Shown piece after piece: positions 34,941-42,944 of a DNA stretch of 64,000 nt (within the stretch, counting starts at the first letter, position 1; every line of letters starts with the position of its first letter). The DNA is taken from assembly GCA_036491115.1 (NCBI GenBank), contig DASXCQ010000097.1:145971-209970 (forward strand). The letters run 5' to 3'. Both the position numbers and the translations under genes were made by a program. Origin of the DNA: DATEPR01 sp036491115 (GTDB lineage: Bacteria > Actinomycetota > Actinomycetes > Mycobacteriales > Pseudonocardiaceae). A model generated the notes under the pieces. That model searched no databases. It was not told the DNA's origin and saw only the letters and a list, made by a program, of their open reading frames with translations.

Positions 34941-35387
34941 ATGCTCGTGGACCACGACGACGATCCCCTCCTGGCCGCACTCGGCGCGGCACTGCGTTCC
35001 CGGCAGGCGGTGCCCGACAGGTTCGTCGAACTCGGCAAGGCGGCATTCACCTTCCGCGACACGGTCGCGTCACTCGCCGCTCTGACCCAGGACTCGACGG
35101 CGCCGGCGGGCACGCGGGCCGCCGAACGGGCGGCGCTGCGCTCACTGACGTTCGTGGCGGGCGACACCGCGATCGAGGTGGAGGTGACGCCGACGGCCCT
35201 CGTCGGCCAGGTGGTGCCACCCCGAGCCGGCCACATCGAGGTGCTGACCCCCACCGGCCCGTTCGCCGAGACCGATGTGGATGATGTCGGCTGGTTCAGC
35301 ATCCAACCGCCGCCCACCGGCCCGACCCGCCTGCACCTGCGCACGGCCGACGGAACGGCGATCAGTACCGAGTGGACAACGCTCTAG
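34941..35387 (+). CDS. Small beta-rich protein downstream of sigma factor, unknown
   Basis: 148 residues, ATG immediately after the sigma stop. The N-terminal half is helical (LLAALGAALRSRQAVPDRFVE). The C-terminal half is a beta-sandwich-like domain, IEVEVTPTALVGQVVPPRAG to TRLHLRTADGT, similar in feel to carboxypeptidase-regulatory domains. No membrane segment. Its position after a sigma gene suggests an anti-sigma or adaptor role, not proven. It shares the CTAG stop overlap with the convergent kinase-like gene. Confidence 0.6.
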   Translation: MLVDHDDDPLLAALGAALRSRQAVPDRFVELGKAAFTFRDTVASLAALTQDSTAPAGTRAAERAALRSLTFVAGDTAIEVEVTPTALVGQVVPPRAGHIEVLTPTGPFAETDVDDVGWFSIQPPPTGPTRLHLRTADGTAISTEWTTL

Positions 35388-35863
35388 CGCGGCGGGCCGG
35401 CGAGCGCTGCCAGGCGGGCCACGACGTCGGACAGCGGCTGCCGGGTGTCGATCTCGACCGTCGCCGACGACCGCAGCAACGGTTCGATCCGCCCGGTGTC
35501 CGCCACGATCCGCGCACGTTCCGCCCCGGTCCTGCCGAAGTCGTTCGTGTCGCGGCCCGCGATCCGTTCGAGCAGGACCGGCAACGGCGCGCTGAGCAGG
35601 ACGATCTGATCGAACCTGGGGTAGAACGTTCGTTGGTTCCACACCGTGCCGGCGATGAACAGCGGCTCGCTCGATCGTTCGTGTTCGGTGAGCAGCGCGT
35701 CGACCCGGTCCGCACGCCACCCGCGCTCCGCCGGTGGCGTTGCGTCGATCCAGTCCCCGTAGTCGGTGTCCACCACGCGGTAGCCCTGTTGTGCCAGCAG
35801 GTTCAGGACCGTCGACTTCCCGGCACCGGACATGCCCGTCACCAGGATCACCACGTGCTCCAT
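35384..35863 (-). CDS. P-loop kinase-like ATPase (AAA_18/adenylate-kinase-like)
   Basis: 159 residues. The N-terminal Walker A is ILVTGMSGAGKSTVLNLLA. VVDTDYGDW supplies a nucleoside-kinase Asp, and LERIAGRDTNDFGR a lid-like Arg segment. The fold is that of small nucleotide or shikimate kinase relatives; substrate unknown. The 3' end overlaps the sigma-operon end on CTAG. It sits between the protease/sigma operon and the envelope gene group and may belong to neither. Confidence 0.8.
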   Translation of the reverse strand: MEHVVILVTGMSGAGKSTVLNLLAQQGYRVVDTDYGDWIDATPPAERGWRADRVDALLTEHERSSEPLFIAGTVWNQRTFYPRFDQIVLLSAPLPVLLERIAGRDTNDFGRTGAERARIVADTGRIEPLLRSSATVEIDTRQPLSDVVARLAALAGPPR

Positions 35864-35873
35864 CGTAGGAGGG

Positions 35874-36437
35874 TCAGTTGCCCGGTGGGTTGCCGTTGCC
35901 GAAGCCGCCGCCGGGACCTGGGTTGCCGCCCCGGGCGTGGGTGTCGACCGTCGTGTCCTCGATGGTGGCGGCCGTTGCCGTCCGGCCGCTGAGCCTGGCC
36001 ACCAGGGTGACCGTGTTGCCCTTGGCCACCTTGCTGATCGTGTCGGCGCCCCGGTCCACCGTGCTCCCGGAGTTGACCACGTAGGTCTGCGTGTAGCCGT
36101 CCTTCGACTTGACGGTGATCGCCGTGGTCGACACCGCCGTCACCGCGCCGGTCTGGAGGCGTTCGGTGGTGTAGGTGTTGCCGTTCGCCACGACGAGGTC
36201 GCCGTGCAACGCGTTCGCCAGGCCGAGGCCCGTGCCAGGGCCACCACCGCCGAATCCGCCGCCACCCGGACCGCCGCCGGTCGTGGCGTTGGCCGGGCTG
36301 CCGGTCGTCGCCGCCACCACCGCTGTCGTGCCGCCCGCCACCAGTACCACGGCCACGACCGCGGAGACGACGATCCGCTTGGTCGACCACGGTGTGCGTG
36401 CCTGCTCGGGTGCGGGGCTACCCCATGTGTTGGTCAT
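35874..36437 (-). CDS. DUF5666-like exported protein with Gly-rich linkers
   Basis: 187 residues. After a cytoplasmic start there is a signal-anchor helix, RIVVSAVVAVVLVAGGTTAVVAA. Then a Gly-rich linker (GGGPGGGGFGGGG) leads to a beta-rich domain with GAVTAVSTTAITVKSKDGYTQTY and VNSGSTVDRGADTISKVAKG, the DUF5666/OB-like pattern. The C-terminus is again Gly/Asn/Pro-rich. It is divergent from the two-component system gene and likely its target. Confidence 0.8.
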   Translation of the reverse strand: MTNTWGSPAPEQARTPWSTKRIVVSAVVAVVLVAGGTTAVVAATTGSPANATTGGGPGGGGFGGGGPGTGLGLANALHGDLVVANGNTYTTERLQTGAVTAVSTTAITVKSKDGYTQTYVVNSGSTVDRGADTISKVAKGNTVTLVARLSGRTATAATIEDTTVDTHARGGNPGPGGGFGNGNPPGN

Positions 36438-36490
36438 GGGTCCACTGTCGAGTCACTCGCTGTGCGGCGCCTGTGACACCAATGGGCGAC

Positions 36491-36513
36491 GGCTGTGCGG
36501 TGAGCGCACAGCC
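36491..36513. promoter_or_regulatory. Perfect inverted repeat between DUF5666-like gene and response regulator gene
   Basis: GGCTGTGCG-N5-CGCACAGCC, 9-base perfect arms, in the 131-bp divergent gap. Partial copies of the half-site occur nearby on both sides (GCTGTGCGG about 23 bp upstream and CGCACAGGG just downstream). This is a candidate binding site for the adjacent response regulator. Confidence 0.55.
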
Positions 36514-36568
36514 GACGCACAGGGAAGACTCAGCAGGAGCACATGAACCTCACCGACGATGGGACACC

Positions 36569-37270
36569 ATGGCGGCAGTGACGAACCCGGTCCGGGTGCT
36601 CGTGGTGGACGACGAGGCGACGCTCGCGGAACTCGTCACCATGGCCCTGCGCTACGAGGGTTGGGACGTGCGCAGCGCGGGCACCGGCGTGGCCGCCGTG
36701 CGCACCGCCCGCCAGTTCCGCCCGGACGTCGTCGTGCTCGACGTCATGCTGCCCGACCTGTCCGGACTGGACGTGCTGCGCCGGATGCGTGCGCACACAC
36801 CGAGCCTGCCGGTGCTGTTCCTCACCGCCAAGGACGCCGTCGAGGACCGCATCGCCGGCCTCACCGCGGGCGGCGACGACTACGTGACCAAGCCGTTCAG
36901 CCTCGAGGAGGTGGTCCTGCGCCTGCGTGCACTGCTCCGCAGGACGAAGGCCACCGAGGCGGTCGCCGACTCGATGATCACCGTCGGTGATCTCACCCTG
37001 GACGAGGACAGCCGCGAGGTCCACCGGGCGGGTGAGTCGATCGACCTCACCGCGACCGAGTTCGAACTGCTCCGCTACCTGATGCGCAACGCCCGCAAAG
37101 TCCTGTCCAAGACCCAGATCCTGGACCGCGTCTGGAACTACGACTTCGGCGGCCAGGCCAACATCGTCGAGCTCTACGTTTCCTACCTGCGCAAGAAGAT
37201 CGACGCCGGCCGGGAGCCGATGATCCACACGATGCGCGGTGCGGGGTATGTCCTCAAACCGGCCGCCTGA
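36569..37270 (+). CDS. OmpR/PhoB-type response regulator
   Basis: 233 residues. The receiver domain has VRVLVVDDEATL, phosphorylation Asp in VVVLDVMLPDLSG, and Lys in TKPFSLEE. The C-terminal winged helix is LTATEFELLRYLMRNARKVLSKTQILDRVW, ending VELYVSYLRKKID. Start ATG 36569. It overlaps the histidine kinase gene by 23 bp, so the pair is co-translated. It probably controls the divergent DUF5666-like gene and the downstream glycosyltransferase genes. Confidence 0.95.
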   Translation: MAAVTNPVRVLVVDDEATLAELVTMALRYEGWDVRSAGTGVAAVRTARQFRPDVVVLDVMLPDLSGLDVLRRMRAHTPSLPVLFLTAKDAVEDRIAGLTAGGDDYVTKPFSLEEVVLRLRALLRRTKATEAVADSMITVGDLTLDEDSREVHRAGESIDLTATEFELLRYLMRNARKVLSKTQILDRVWNYDFGGQANIVELYVSYLRKKIDAGREPMIHTMRGAGYVLKPAA

Positions 37271-38753
37271 GCGCCGCCGCCGGGTCCGGTCGCTGCGCGC
37301 CCGGCTGCTGATCGCCGTCATGGCCCTGCTGGCGCTGGTCTGCGTGATCATCGGCGTGGTCACCGAGGTGTCGCTGCACACCGTCCTGATCGGCCAGTTG
37401 GACACCCAACTCACCTCGGCCGCGCGACCACACCCGCCCGGCGGTGGCCCACCAGCCGGCAACGACGGCCCGGCCCGCTGCGACGGGCAGCGGTCGACCG
37501 GCCGGCCGCCGTTCTTCGGGCTGCCGTTCGGTTCCATCGCCGGCACGGTCGAGGGCACCGAGGTGGTCGCCGTCCGGCTGGCCCAGGCCGGCTGCCTGCA
37601 ACCGCTGTCCGCCGACGAGGCCGAGGTCATCGGCGGCGTGCCGCGACTCGGCGTCCCGTACACCAGGCAGGTGGGGTCGCTCGGCGACTACCGGCTGGTC
37701 GCCGAACAGGGCGCCGACGGCTCCACCACCGTCACCGGCATCCCACTGTCCGAAGTAGACGAAACGCTGACCGGACTGGGCTTCATCTTCGGCGGTGTGG
37801 CCGTGGTGGCCCTGGTCGTCGCGGCCGTGGCGGGCGCGGTGATCGTGCGGCGGCAGCTGCGGCCGTTGCGCCGGGTCGCGGAGACCGCGGGCCGGGTGGC
37901 GGAACTGGAGCTGGACAAGGGTGCCGTCGCGCTGTCGGTGCGGGTGCCCGATCAGGACACCGATCCGGACACCGAGGTGGGTCAGGTCGGCGCCGCGCTG
38001 AACCGGATGCTCGGCCACGTCGCAGGCGCGCTCGCCGCCCGGCACGCCAGCGAGACCCGCGTCCGCCAGTTCGTCGCCGACGCCAGCCATGAGCTGCGCA
38101 CCCCGCTGGCCGCGATCCGCGGCTACGCCGAACTGACCCGGCGCGGCGGCGACGAGGTGCCGCCTGCGGTCGCGCACGCGATGGGCCGCATCGAGTCCGA
38201 GTCGGCCCGGATGACCACGCTGGTCGACGACCTGCTGTTGCTCGCCCGCCTGGACTCCGGCCGGCCGCTGTACCGCGACCAGGTCGACCTGTCCCGGCTG
38301 GTGGTGGACGCGGTGAGCGACGCGCACATCGCCGGACCGCACCACGCGTGGCGGCTCGACCTGCCGCCCGACCCGGTGGCCGTGACCGGTGACGCCCAAC
38401 GGCTGCACCAGGTGCTGGCCAACCTGCTGACCAACGCCCGCACGCACACCGCGCCCGGCACGACGATCACCACCGGCCTGCGCGCCGACGGTTCGGGACA
38501 CGTGGAGTTGACCGTTGCCGACGACGGCGCCGGCATTCCGCCGGACCTGCTGCCGGAGGTGTTCGAGCGGTTCGCCCGTGGCGACACGTCCCGCTCGCGC
38601 AACGCCGGTTCCACCGGTCTGGGCCTGGCGATCGTCGCCGCCGTCGTGCACGCGCACGGCGGCACGGTCGCCGTGGCGAGTGAACCGGGCAACACCACCT
38701 TCACCGTCACGCTGCCGGCGCACAGCGGCGGCACAGCCACGACACAAGGCTGA
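37248..38753 (+). CDS. Sensor histidine kinase, HAMP-HisKA-HATPase
   Basis: 501 residues. Two membrane spans bound an outer sensor domain: the first is LLIAVMALLALVCVIIGVV, the second lies near GGVAVVALVVAAVAGAVIV. The sensor part (about residues 50-165) has three cysteines and Pro/Gly-rich loops. HAMP follows, then the H-box ASHELRTPLAAIRGYAELTR with the phospho-His, N-box VLANLLTNARTH, and G-boxes DDGAGIP and STGLGLAIV. Start ATG 37248 lies inside the regulator gene. The signal is unknown. Confidence 0.93.
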   Translation: MSSNRPPERRRRVRSLRARLLIAVMALLALVCVIIGVVTEVSLHTVLIGQLDTQLTSAARPHPPGGGPPAGNDGPARCDGQRSTGRPPFFGLPFGSIAGTVEGTEVVAVRLAQAGCLQPLSADEAEVIGGVPRLGVPYTRQVGSLGDYRLVAEQGADGSTTVTGIPLSEVDETLTGLGFIFGGVAVVALVVAAVAGAVIVRRQLRPLRRVAETAGRVAELELDKGAVALSVRVPDQDTDPDTEVGQVGAALNRMLGHVAGALAARHASETRVRQFVADASHELRTPLAAIRGYAELTRRGGDEVPPAVAHAMGRIESESARMTTLVDDLLLLARLDSGRPLYRDQVDLSRLVVDAVSDAHIAGPHHAWRLDLPPDPVAVTGDAQRLHQVLANLLTNARTHTAPGTTITTGLRADGSGHVELTVADDGAGIPPDLLPEVFERFARGDTSRSRNAGSTGLGLAIVAAVVHAHGGTVAVASEPGNTTFTVTLPAHSGGTATTQG

Positions 38754-38780
38754 CCAAGCTCCGCCGCTGAGGCTGGGGCC

Positions 38781-40019
38781 ATGACGACAACCGCCGCCGC
38801 TGGCCGGCAGGACGATGCCACGGCCGAGATCGCCGGCCCCGTGTTGGACGTCGTCGTTCCGGTCCACAACGAACAGACCGATCTGGAGCCGAGTGTCCGC
38901 AGGCTGCACGCCTACCTGTCCGACCACTTCCCCTACTCGTTCCGGATCACCGTGGCCGACAACGCGAGCGTCGACGCCACACCGGACATCGCGCGACGGC
39001 TCGCCGCCGAACTGCCCGGCGTCCGAGCGATCCGGCTGGCCCAGCGCGGGCGCGGCCGGGCGCTGCGCACCGTGTGGGCGGCATCCGATGCGACCGTGCT
39101 GGCCTACATGGACGTCGACCTGTCCACCGACCTCGCCGCCCTGCCACCGCTGATCGCGCCGCTCGTGTCCGGCCACTCGGATCTCGCCATCGGCAGCCGG
39201 TTGGCACGTGGCGCCAGGGTGGTGCGTGGGGCGAAGCGGGAATGCCTGTCCCGCTGCTACAACCTGATCCTGCGCGGCACACTGGCCGTCCGGTTCTCCG
39301 ACGCCCAGTGCGGCTTCAAGGCCATCCGGGCCGACGTCGCCCGCAGGCTGCTGCCGCTGGTCGAGGACACCGGCTGGTTCTTCGACACCGAACTGCTGGT
39401 ACTCGCCCAGCGCGGCGGGCTACGCATCCACGAGGTCCCGGTCGACTGGGTGGACGACCCGGACAGCCGCGTCGACATCGCCGCCACCGTGCGAACCGAC
39501 CTGCTCGGCGTGCTCCGGTTGGGTCGGGCACTGGTCACCGGCAGGCTCCCGGTCGCGTTGCTGCGCAACGAGTTCGGCCGCGACCGGCCGCCGGCCGACC
39601 CGCCAGGCGTGCCACGCGGCCTGGCCGGTCAGGCCGTCCGCTTCGCCCTGATCGGCGTCGCCAGCACACTCGGCTACCTGTTGCTGTTCCTGCTGCTGCG
39701 CGGCATGCTCACCGCCCAACCGGCCAACGTCATCGCGCTGCTGGTCACCGCAGTCGCCAACACGACGGCGAACCGCCGGTTCACCTTCGCCGTGCGCGGC
39801 ACGGAACACGCCGGCCGGCACCAGTTCCAGGGCCTGGTCGTCTTCGGGATCGGGCTGGCCCTGACCAGCGGTGCCCTCGCGCTGGTGTCCAGCGGCGACC
39901 GCGTCGTGGAGGTCGGCGTCCTCGTCCTGGCCAACCTGCTGGCCACCGTGGTGCGGTTCGTGCTGCTCCGCGCCTGGGTGTTCCGCGCACACCGACTCAC
40001 GCCAGAGGAAGGCAACTGA
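38781..40019 (+). CDS. GT2 dolichol-phosphate mannosyltransferase-like protein fused to GtrA domain
   Basis: 412 residues. The N-terminal GT2 domain has VLDVVVPVHNEQTDLEP (nucleotide-binding), AYMDVDLSTDL (the DxD metal motif), and QCGFKAIRADVARRLLP. The C-terminal GtrA/DPMS-type membrane domain begins near residue 280 (GLAGQAVRFALIGVASTLGYLLLF) and has four helices. It should load a sugar onto polyprenyl phosphate and help flip it. The stop overlaps the next gene by TGATG, so the two are coupled; the sugar donor is expected to feed the following GT39 enzyme. Confidence 0.92.
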   Translation: MTTTAAAGRQDDATAEIAGPVLDVVVPVHNEQTDLEPSVRRLHAYLSDHFPYSFRITVADNASVDATPDIARRLAAELPGVRAIRLAQRGRGRALRTVWAASDATVLAYMDVDLSTDLAALPPLIAPLVSGHSDLAIGSRLARGARVVRGAKRECLSRCYNLILRGTLAVRFSDAQCGFKAIRADVARRLLPLVEDTGWFFDTELLVLAQRGGLRIHEVPVDWVDDPDSRVDIAATVRTDLLGVLRLGRALVTGRLPVALLRNEFGRDRPPADPPGVPRGLAGQAVRFALIGVASTLGYLLLFLLLRGMLTAQPANVIALLVTAVANTTANRRFTFAVRGTEHAGRHQFQGLVVFGIGLALTSGALALVSSGDRVVEVGVLVLANLLATVVRFVLLRAWVFRAHRLTPEEGN

Positions 40020-41836
40020 TGTCCGTGACCACCCTGCCCGTACCCGCGCCCGCCGCATCGGTCCGCACCCGGGATCCGAAGGCCGGGTTCCGCGTCGGGT
40101 TGCTGGTCCTGCTCGCCGGCACCGCCGTGCTGTACCTGTGGGACCTGTCCGCGTCGGGCTACGCCAACGACTTCTACGCCGCCGCCGGCCAGGCCGGAAC
40201 GCAGAGCTGGCGGGCGCTGCTGTTCGGTTCGCTCGACCCCGGCAACGCGATCACCGTCGACAAGCCGCCCGCGTCGCTGTGGGTGATGGCGTTGTCCGGA
40301 CGGATCTTCGGTTTCAGCTCGTGGAGCCTGCTGGCGCCTCAGGCCGTCGAAGGTGTGCTGTCGGTGTGGCTGCTGGTCGCCGCCGTGCGACGCTGGTCGG
40401 GACCGGGCGCCGGGTTGCTGGCCGGGACCGCGCTCGCGCTGACCCCGGTGGCCGCGCTGATGTTCCGGTTCGACAACCCGGACGCGCTGCTGGTGCTGCT
40501 GCTGGTCGCCGCCGCGTACTGCGTGGTCCGCGCGACCGAGCGGGCCTCGGCGGGGTGGCTGGCGCTGGCCGGCACCGCGGTCGGCTTCGCGTTCCTCACC
40601 AAGATGTTGCAGGCGTTCCTGGTGCTGCCGGCGTTCGCGTTGGTCTACCTGCTGGCGGCCAACACATCCGTGGTGCGCCGGCTGGTCGGCGTCGCGGTGG
40701 GCGGGCTCGCCGTCGTGGTCTCCGGGGGGTGGTACGTCGCCCTGGTCGCGCTGTGGCCGGCCGGCTCCCGCCCCTACATCGGCGGGTCGTCGGACAACAG
40801 CCTGCTGCAACTCGCCCTGGGCTACAACGGACTCGGCCGGATCGTGGGCAACGGCGGTGGCGGTCCGGGCGGCGCGAACACGGCGTTCGGCGGCGCGACC
40901 GGCCTGGGCAGGCTGTTCGGCGCCAGTATGGGCACCGAAATCTCCTGGCTGCTGCCGGCGGCACTGATCGCGACGGTCGCCGGGCTGTGGTTCACCCGCC
41001 GGGCACCGCGTACCGACCGCACCCGTGCGGCACTGGTGCTGTGGGGCGGCTGGCTCGTGGTGACCGGGCTGGTGTTCAGCTACATGCAGGGCACCATCCA
41101 CCCGTACTACACGGTCGCGCTCGCACCGGCGGTGGCCGCGCTGGTCGCGGTGGCCGGACGAGAACTGTGGCGGGGGCGCGACCAGTTCGCCTGCCGCGTG
41201 GTGCTGGCCGGGATGCTGGCGGCCACCGGGACGTGGGACTTCGTACTGCTCGCGCGTACGCCGGACTGGCTGCCGGCGCTGCGGTGGGTGGTGCTCGTGC
41301 TGGCCGGTGCGGCTGCCCTGGCGGTGCTGTTCGGGCGTCGGAGCGGCGTCGGTGTGGCGGCACTCGCCCTGGTCGGCAGCCTGCTGGCGCCGGCCGCGTA
41401 CACGGTGGCCACGGCAGCCGTCCCACACAGCGGTTCCATCCCGACGTCCGGGCCGACCACGACGGCTTTCGGCGGTGGCGGTGGCCCGACCGGGCAGTCT
41501 TCTCCGGCGCTGGTGGCCGCGTTGCGGGCCAGCACGACGAGGTGGGCCGCGGCGACCGTCGGTTCGCAGTCGGCGTCGCCACTCGAACTGGCCAGCGGGG
41601 CGTCGGTGCTGGCGATCGGCGGGTTCACCGGCTCGGACGACTCGCCGACGCCGGCCCAGTTCGAGGCGTACGTGCGGGCCGGCGAGATCCACTATTTCGT
41701 CGCGGGCGGCGGATTCGGTGGCGGTGGCGGTCCTGGCGGCGGTTCGGGCGCGGCCCAGCAGATCACCGCATGGGTGATCGCGCACTACACCGCCACGACG
41801 ATCGGTGGACAGACCGTGTACGACCTCACCACATAG
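40019..41836 (+). CDS. GT39/ArnT-like membrane glycosyltransferase
   Basis: 605 residues. About a dozen membrane helices; the first outer loop has SGYANDFYAAAGQAG with the acidic pair near DKPPASLW, the pattern of the actinobacterial PMT/ArnT-like group. Later, RFDNPDALLVLLLVAAAYC and TKMLQAFLVLPAF follow. Two outer Gly-rich loops (NGGGGPGGANTAFGGATG; GGGGGPTGQ) and a Gly-rich C-terminal domain are unusual. It likely moves a sugar from polyprenyl phosphate onto an envelope acceptor. It is coupled to the GT2-GtrA gene upstream. Confidence 0.88.
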   Translation: MSVTTLPVPAPAASVRTRDPKAGFRVGLLVLLAGTAVLYLWDLSASGYANDFYAAAGQAGTQSWRALLFGSLDPGNAITVDKPPASLWVMALSGRIFGFSSWSLLAPQAVEGVLSVWLLVAAVRRWSGPGAGLLAGTALALTPVAALMFRFDNPDALLVLLLVAAAYCVVRATERASAGWLALAGTAVGFAFLTKMLQAFLVLPAFALVYLLAANTSVVRRLVGVAVGGLAVVVSGGWYVALVALWPAGSRPYIGGSSDNSLLQLALGYNGLGRIVGNGGGGPGGANTAFGGATGLGRLFGASMGTEISWLLPAALIATVAGLWFTRRAPRTDRTRAALVLWGGWLVVTGLVFSYMQGTIHPYYTVALAPAVAALVAVAGRELWRGRDQFACRVVLAGMLAATGTWDFVLLARTPDWLPALRWVVLVLAGAAALAVLFGRRSGVGVAALALVGSLLAPAAYTVATAAVPHSGSIPTSGPTTTAFGGGGGPTGQSSPALVAALRASTTRWAAATVGSQSASPLELASGASVLAIGGFTGSDDSPTPAQFEAYVRAGEIHYFVAGGGFGGGGGPGGGSGAAQQITAWVIAHYTATTIGGQTVYDLTT

Positions 41837-41938
41837 CGGCCAGATGGGTCACCCACCAGCGTGAACACCCGTTTCCGCTGGCCAGGGTCGCGGGTAGCCA
41901 GCACGGGCCAGAGTGGACAACCCACCGAGGAGGTCGCC

Positions 41939-42127
41939 ATGGGTATGGACGAGAACATGGACAAGCTCAAGGACATGGCCAGCAAGCACCGCGATCAGGT
42001 CTCCCAGGGCCTGGACAAGGCCGGCGAGTTCATCGACGAGAAGACCGGACACCAGCACTCCGACCAGATCGACAAGGGTCGGGAAGAACTGGAGCAGCGA
42101 CTGGGGCAGTCCGACCAGCAGCGGTGA
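41939..42127 (+). CDS. Rv0909-type small antitoxin-like/stress protein
   Basis: 62 residues from ATG 41939 with a strong GAGGAGG site. Charged and helical: MDKLKDMASKHRDQVSQGL, KAGEFIDEKTGHQHSDQID, repeating the DKAGxxIDEKTGxxxSxxID pattern of actinobacterial Rv0909/antitoxin-annotated proteins. No toxin gene is next to it, so an antitoxin function is doubtful; a CsbD-like stress role is an alternative. A perfect hairpin follows the stop. Confidence 0.75.
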   Translation: MGMDENMDKLKDMASKHRDQVSQGLDKAGEFIDEKTGHQHSDQIDKGREELEQRLGQSDQQR

Positions 42128-42131
42128 ACGG

Positions 42132-42165
42132 CAGCGGTGGGCCGCGCCGAGGCGGCCCACCGCTG
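42132..42165 (+). terminator. Hairpin after small antitoxin-like gene
   Basis: Perfect 14-base arms (CAGCGGTGGGCCGC and complement) around a 6-base loop, 5 bp after the stop. Typical actinomycete terminator without T-tract. Confidence 0.8.
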
Positions 42166-42254
42166 TGTCCGGAGCTCGACACCTCACTCAGTGAATGCAT
42201 GACCCGGCATAGACTGGGCTCTCAGGAGGGCACCGTTGACCCTGGTGCGGCCGG

Positions 42255-42941
42255 ATGAACACACTCGACGAACTCGCGGCCGTCGCGCTACTGGCCGAGC
42301 CGGTGCGGCGCAGGTTGTACGAGTACGTACGGGACCGGCACCACGCGGTCGGCCGGGACGAGGCCGCCGAGGCGGTCGGGATCTCCCGCAAGCTCGCGGC
42401 GTTCCATCTGGATCGGCTGGCCGACGTGGATCTGCTCGCGGTGGACTACCGCCGGCTCTCCGGTCGGGTCGGTCCCGGTGCGGGTCGACCGGCGAAGCTG
42501 TACAGCGTGTCGTCTCATCGGTTCTCCGTGACGGTGCCGCAGACCGGTTACGCCCTGGCCGCCGCGATCATGGCCACCGCGCTGTCCCGGCCCGACCTGA
42601 ACGGTGACGGTCGGGCGGCCGTGGAACGGGTGGCCGCCGAGGTCGGCGAACGACTGGGCAGAACCTTGCGCGCCGAACATCGGGGCACCGCCGCCCGCAG
42701 GGGCGCGCTGGAACGCACACTGGCCGAGCTGGGCTGCCAACCGCACCAGCGGGAGAACGAACTGGTGCTGGGCAACTGCATCTTCGCCGAACTGGCCGAA
42801 TCGGAACGCGACCTCATCTGCGCCCTGAACAAGGCGCTCGTCACCGGCATGCTGACCGGCGCCGAACTCACCGGCCTGCGCGCCGTCTCCGGCCCCATCG
42901 ACGGCGGCCTCTGCTGCGCCCGCCTACTGCTCAGCGCCTGA
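42255..42941 (+). CDS. SufR-like winged-helix regulator with cysteine cluster
   Basis: 228 residues. The N-terminal winged helix is LLAEPVRRRLYEYV with DEAAEAVGISRKLAAFHLDRLADVDLL, exactly the SufR/DeoR-like arrangement. The C-terminal domain has Cys161, Cys175, Cys189 and the Cys220-Cys221 pair, in GNCIFAEL, DLICALNKA and GGLCCARLL, the places where SufR binds its iron-sulfur cluster. It may sense Fe-S status, NO or redox. It converges on hemA with only 3 bp between the stops, next to the ccm island, so a link to heme or cytochrome supply is plausible. Confidence 0.8.
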   Translation: MNTLDELAAVALLAEPVRRRLYEYVRDRHHAVGRDEAAEAVGISRKLAAFHLDRLADVDLLAVDYRRLSGRVGPGAGRPAKLYSVSSHRFSVTVPQTGYALAAAIMATALSRPDLNGDGRAAVERVAAEVGERLGRTLRAEHRGTAARRGALERTLAELGCQPHQRENELVLGNCIFAELAESERDLICALNKALVTGMLTGAELTGLRAVSGPIDGGLCCARLLLSA

Positions 42942-42944
42942 CGT

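Noticed and set aside
41939..42127. Toxin-antitoxin system at the Rv0909-like gene
   Set aside because: No toxin-like gene is adjacent; the small protein stands alone between two hairpins/regulators.
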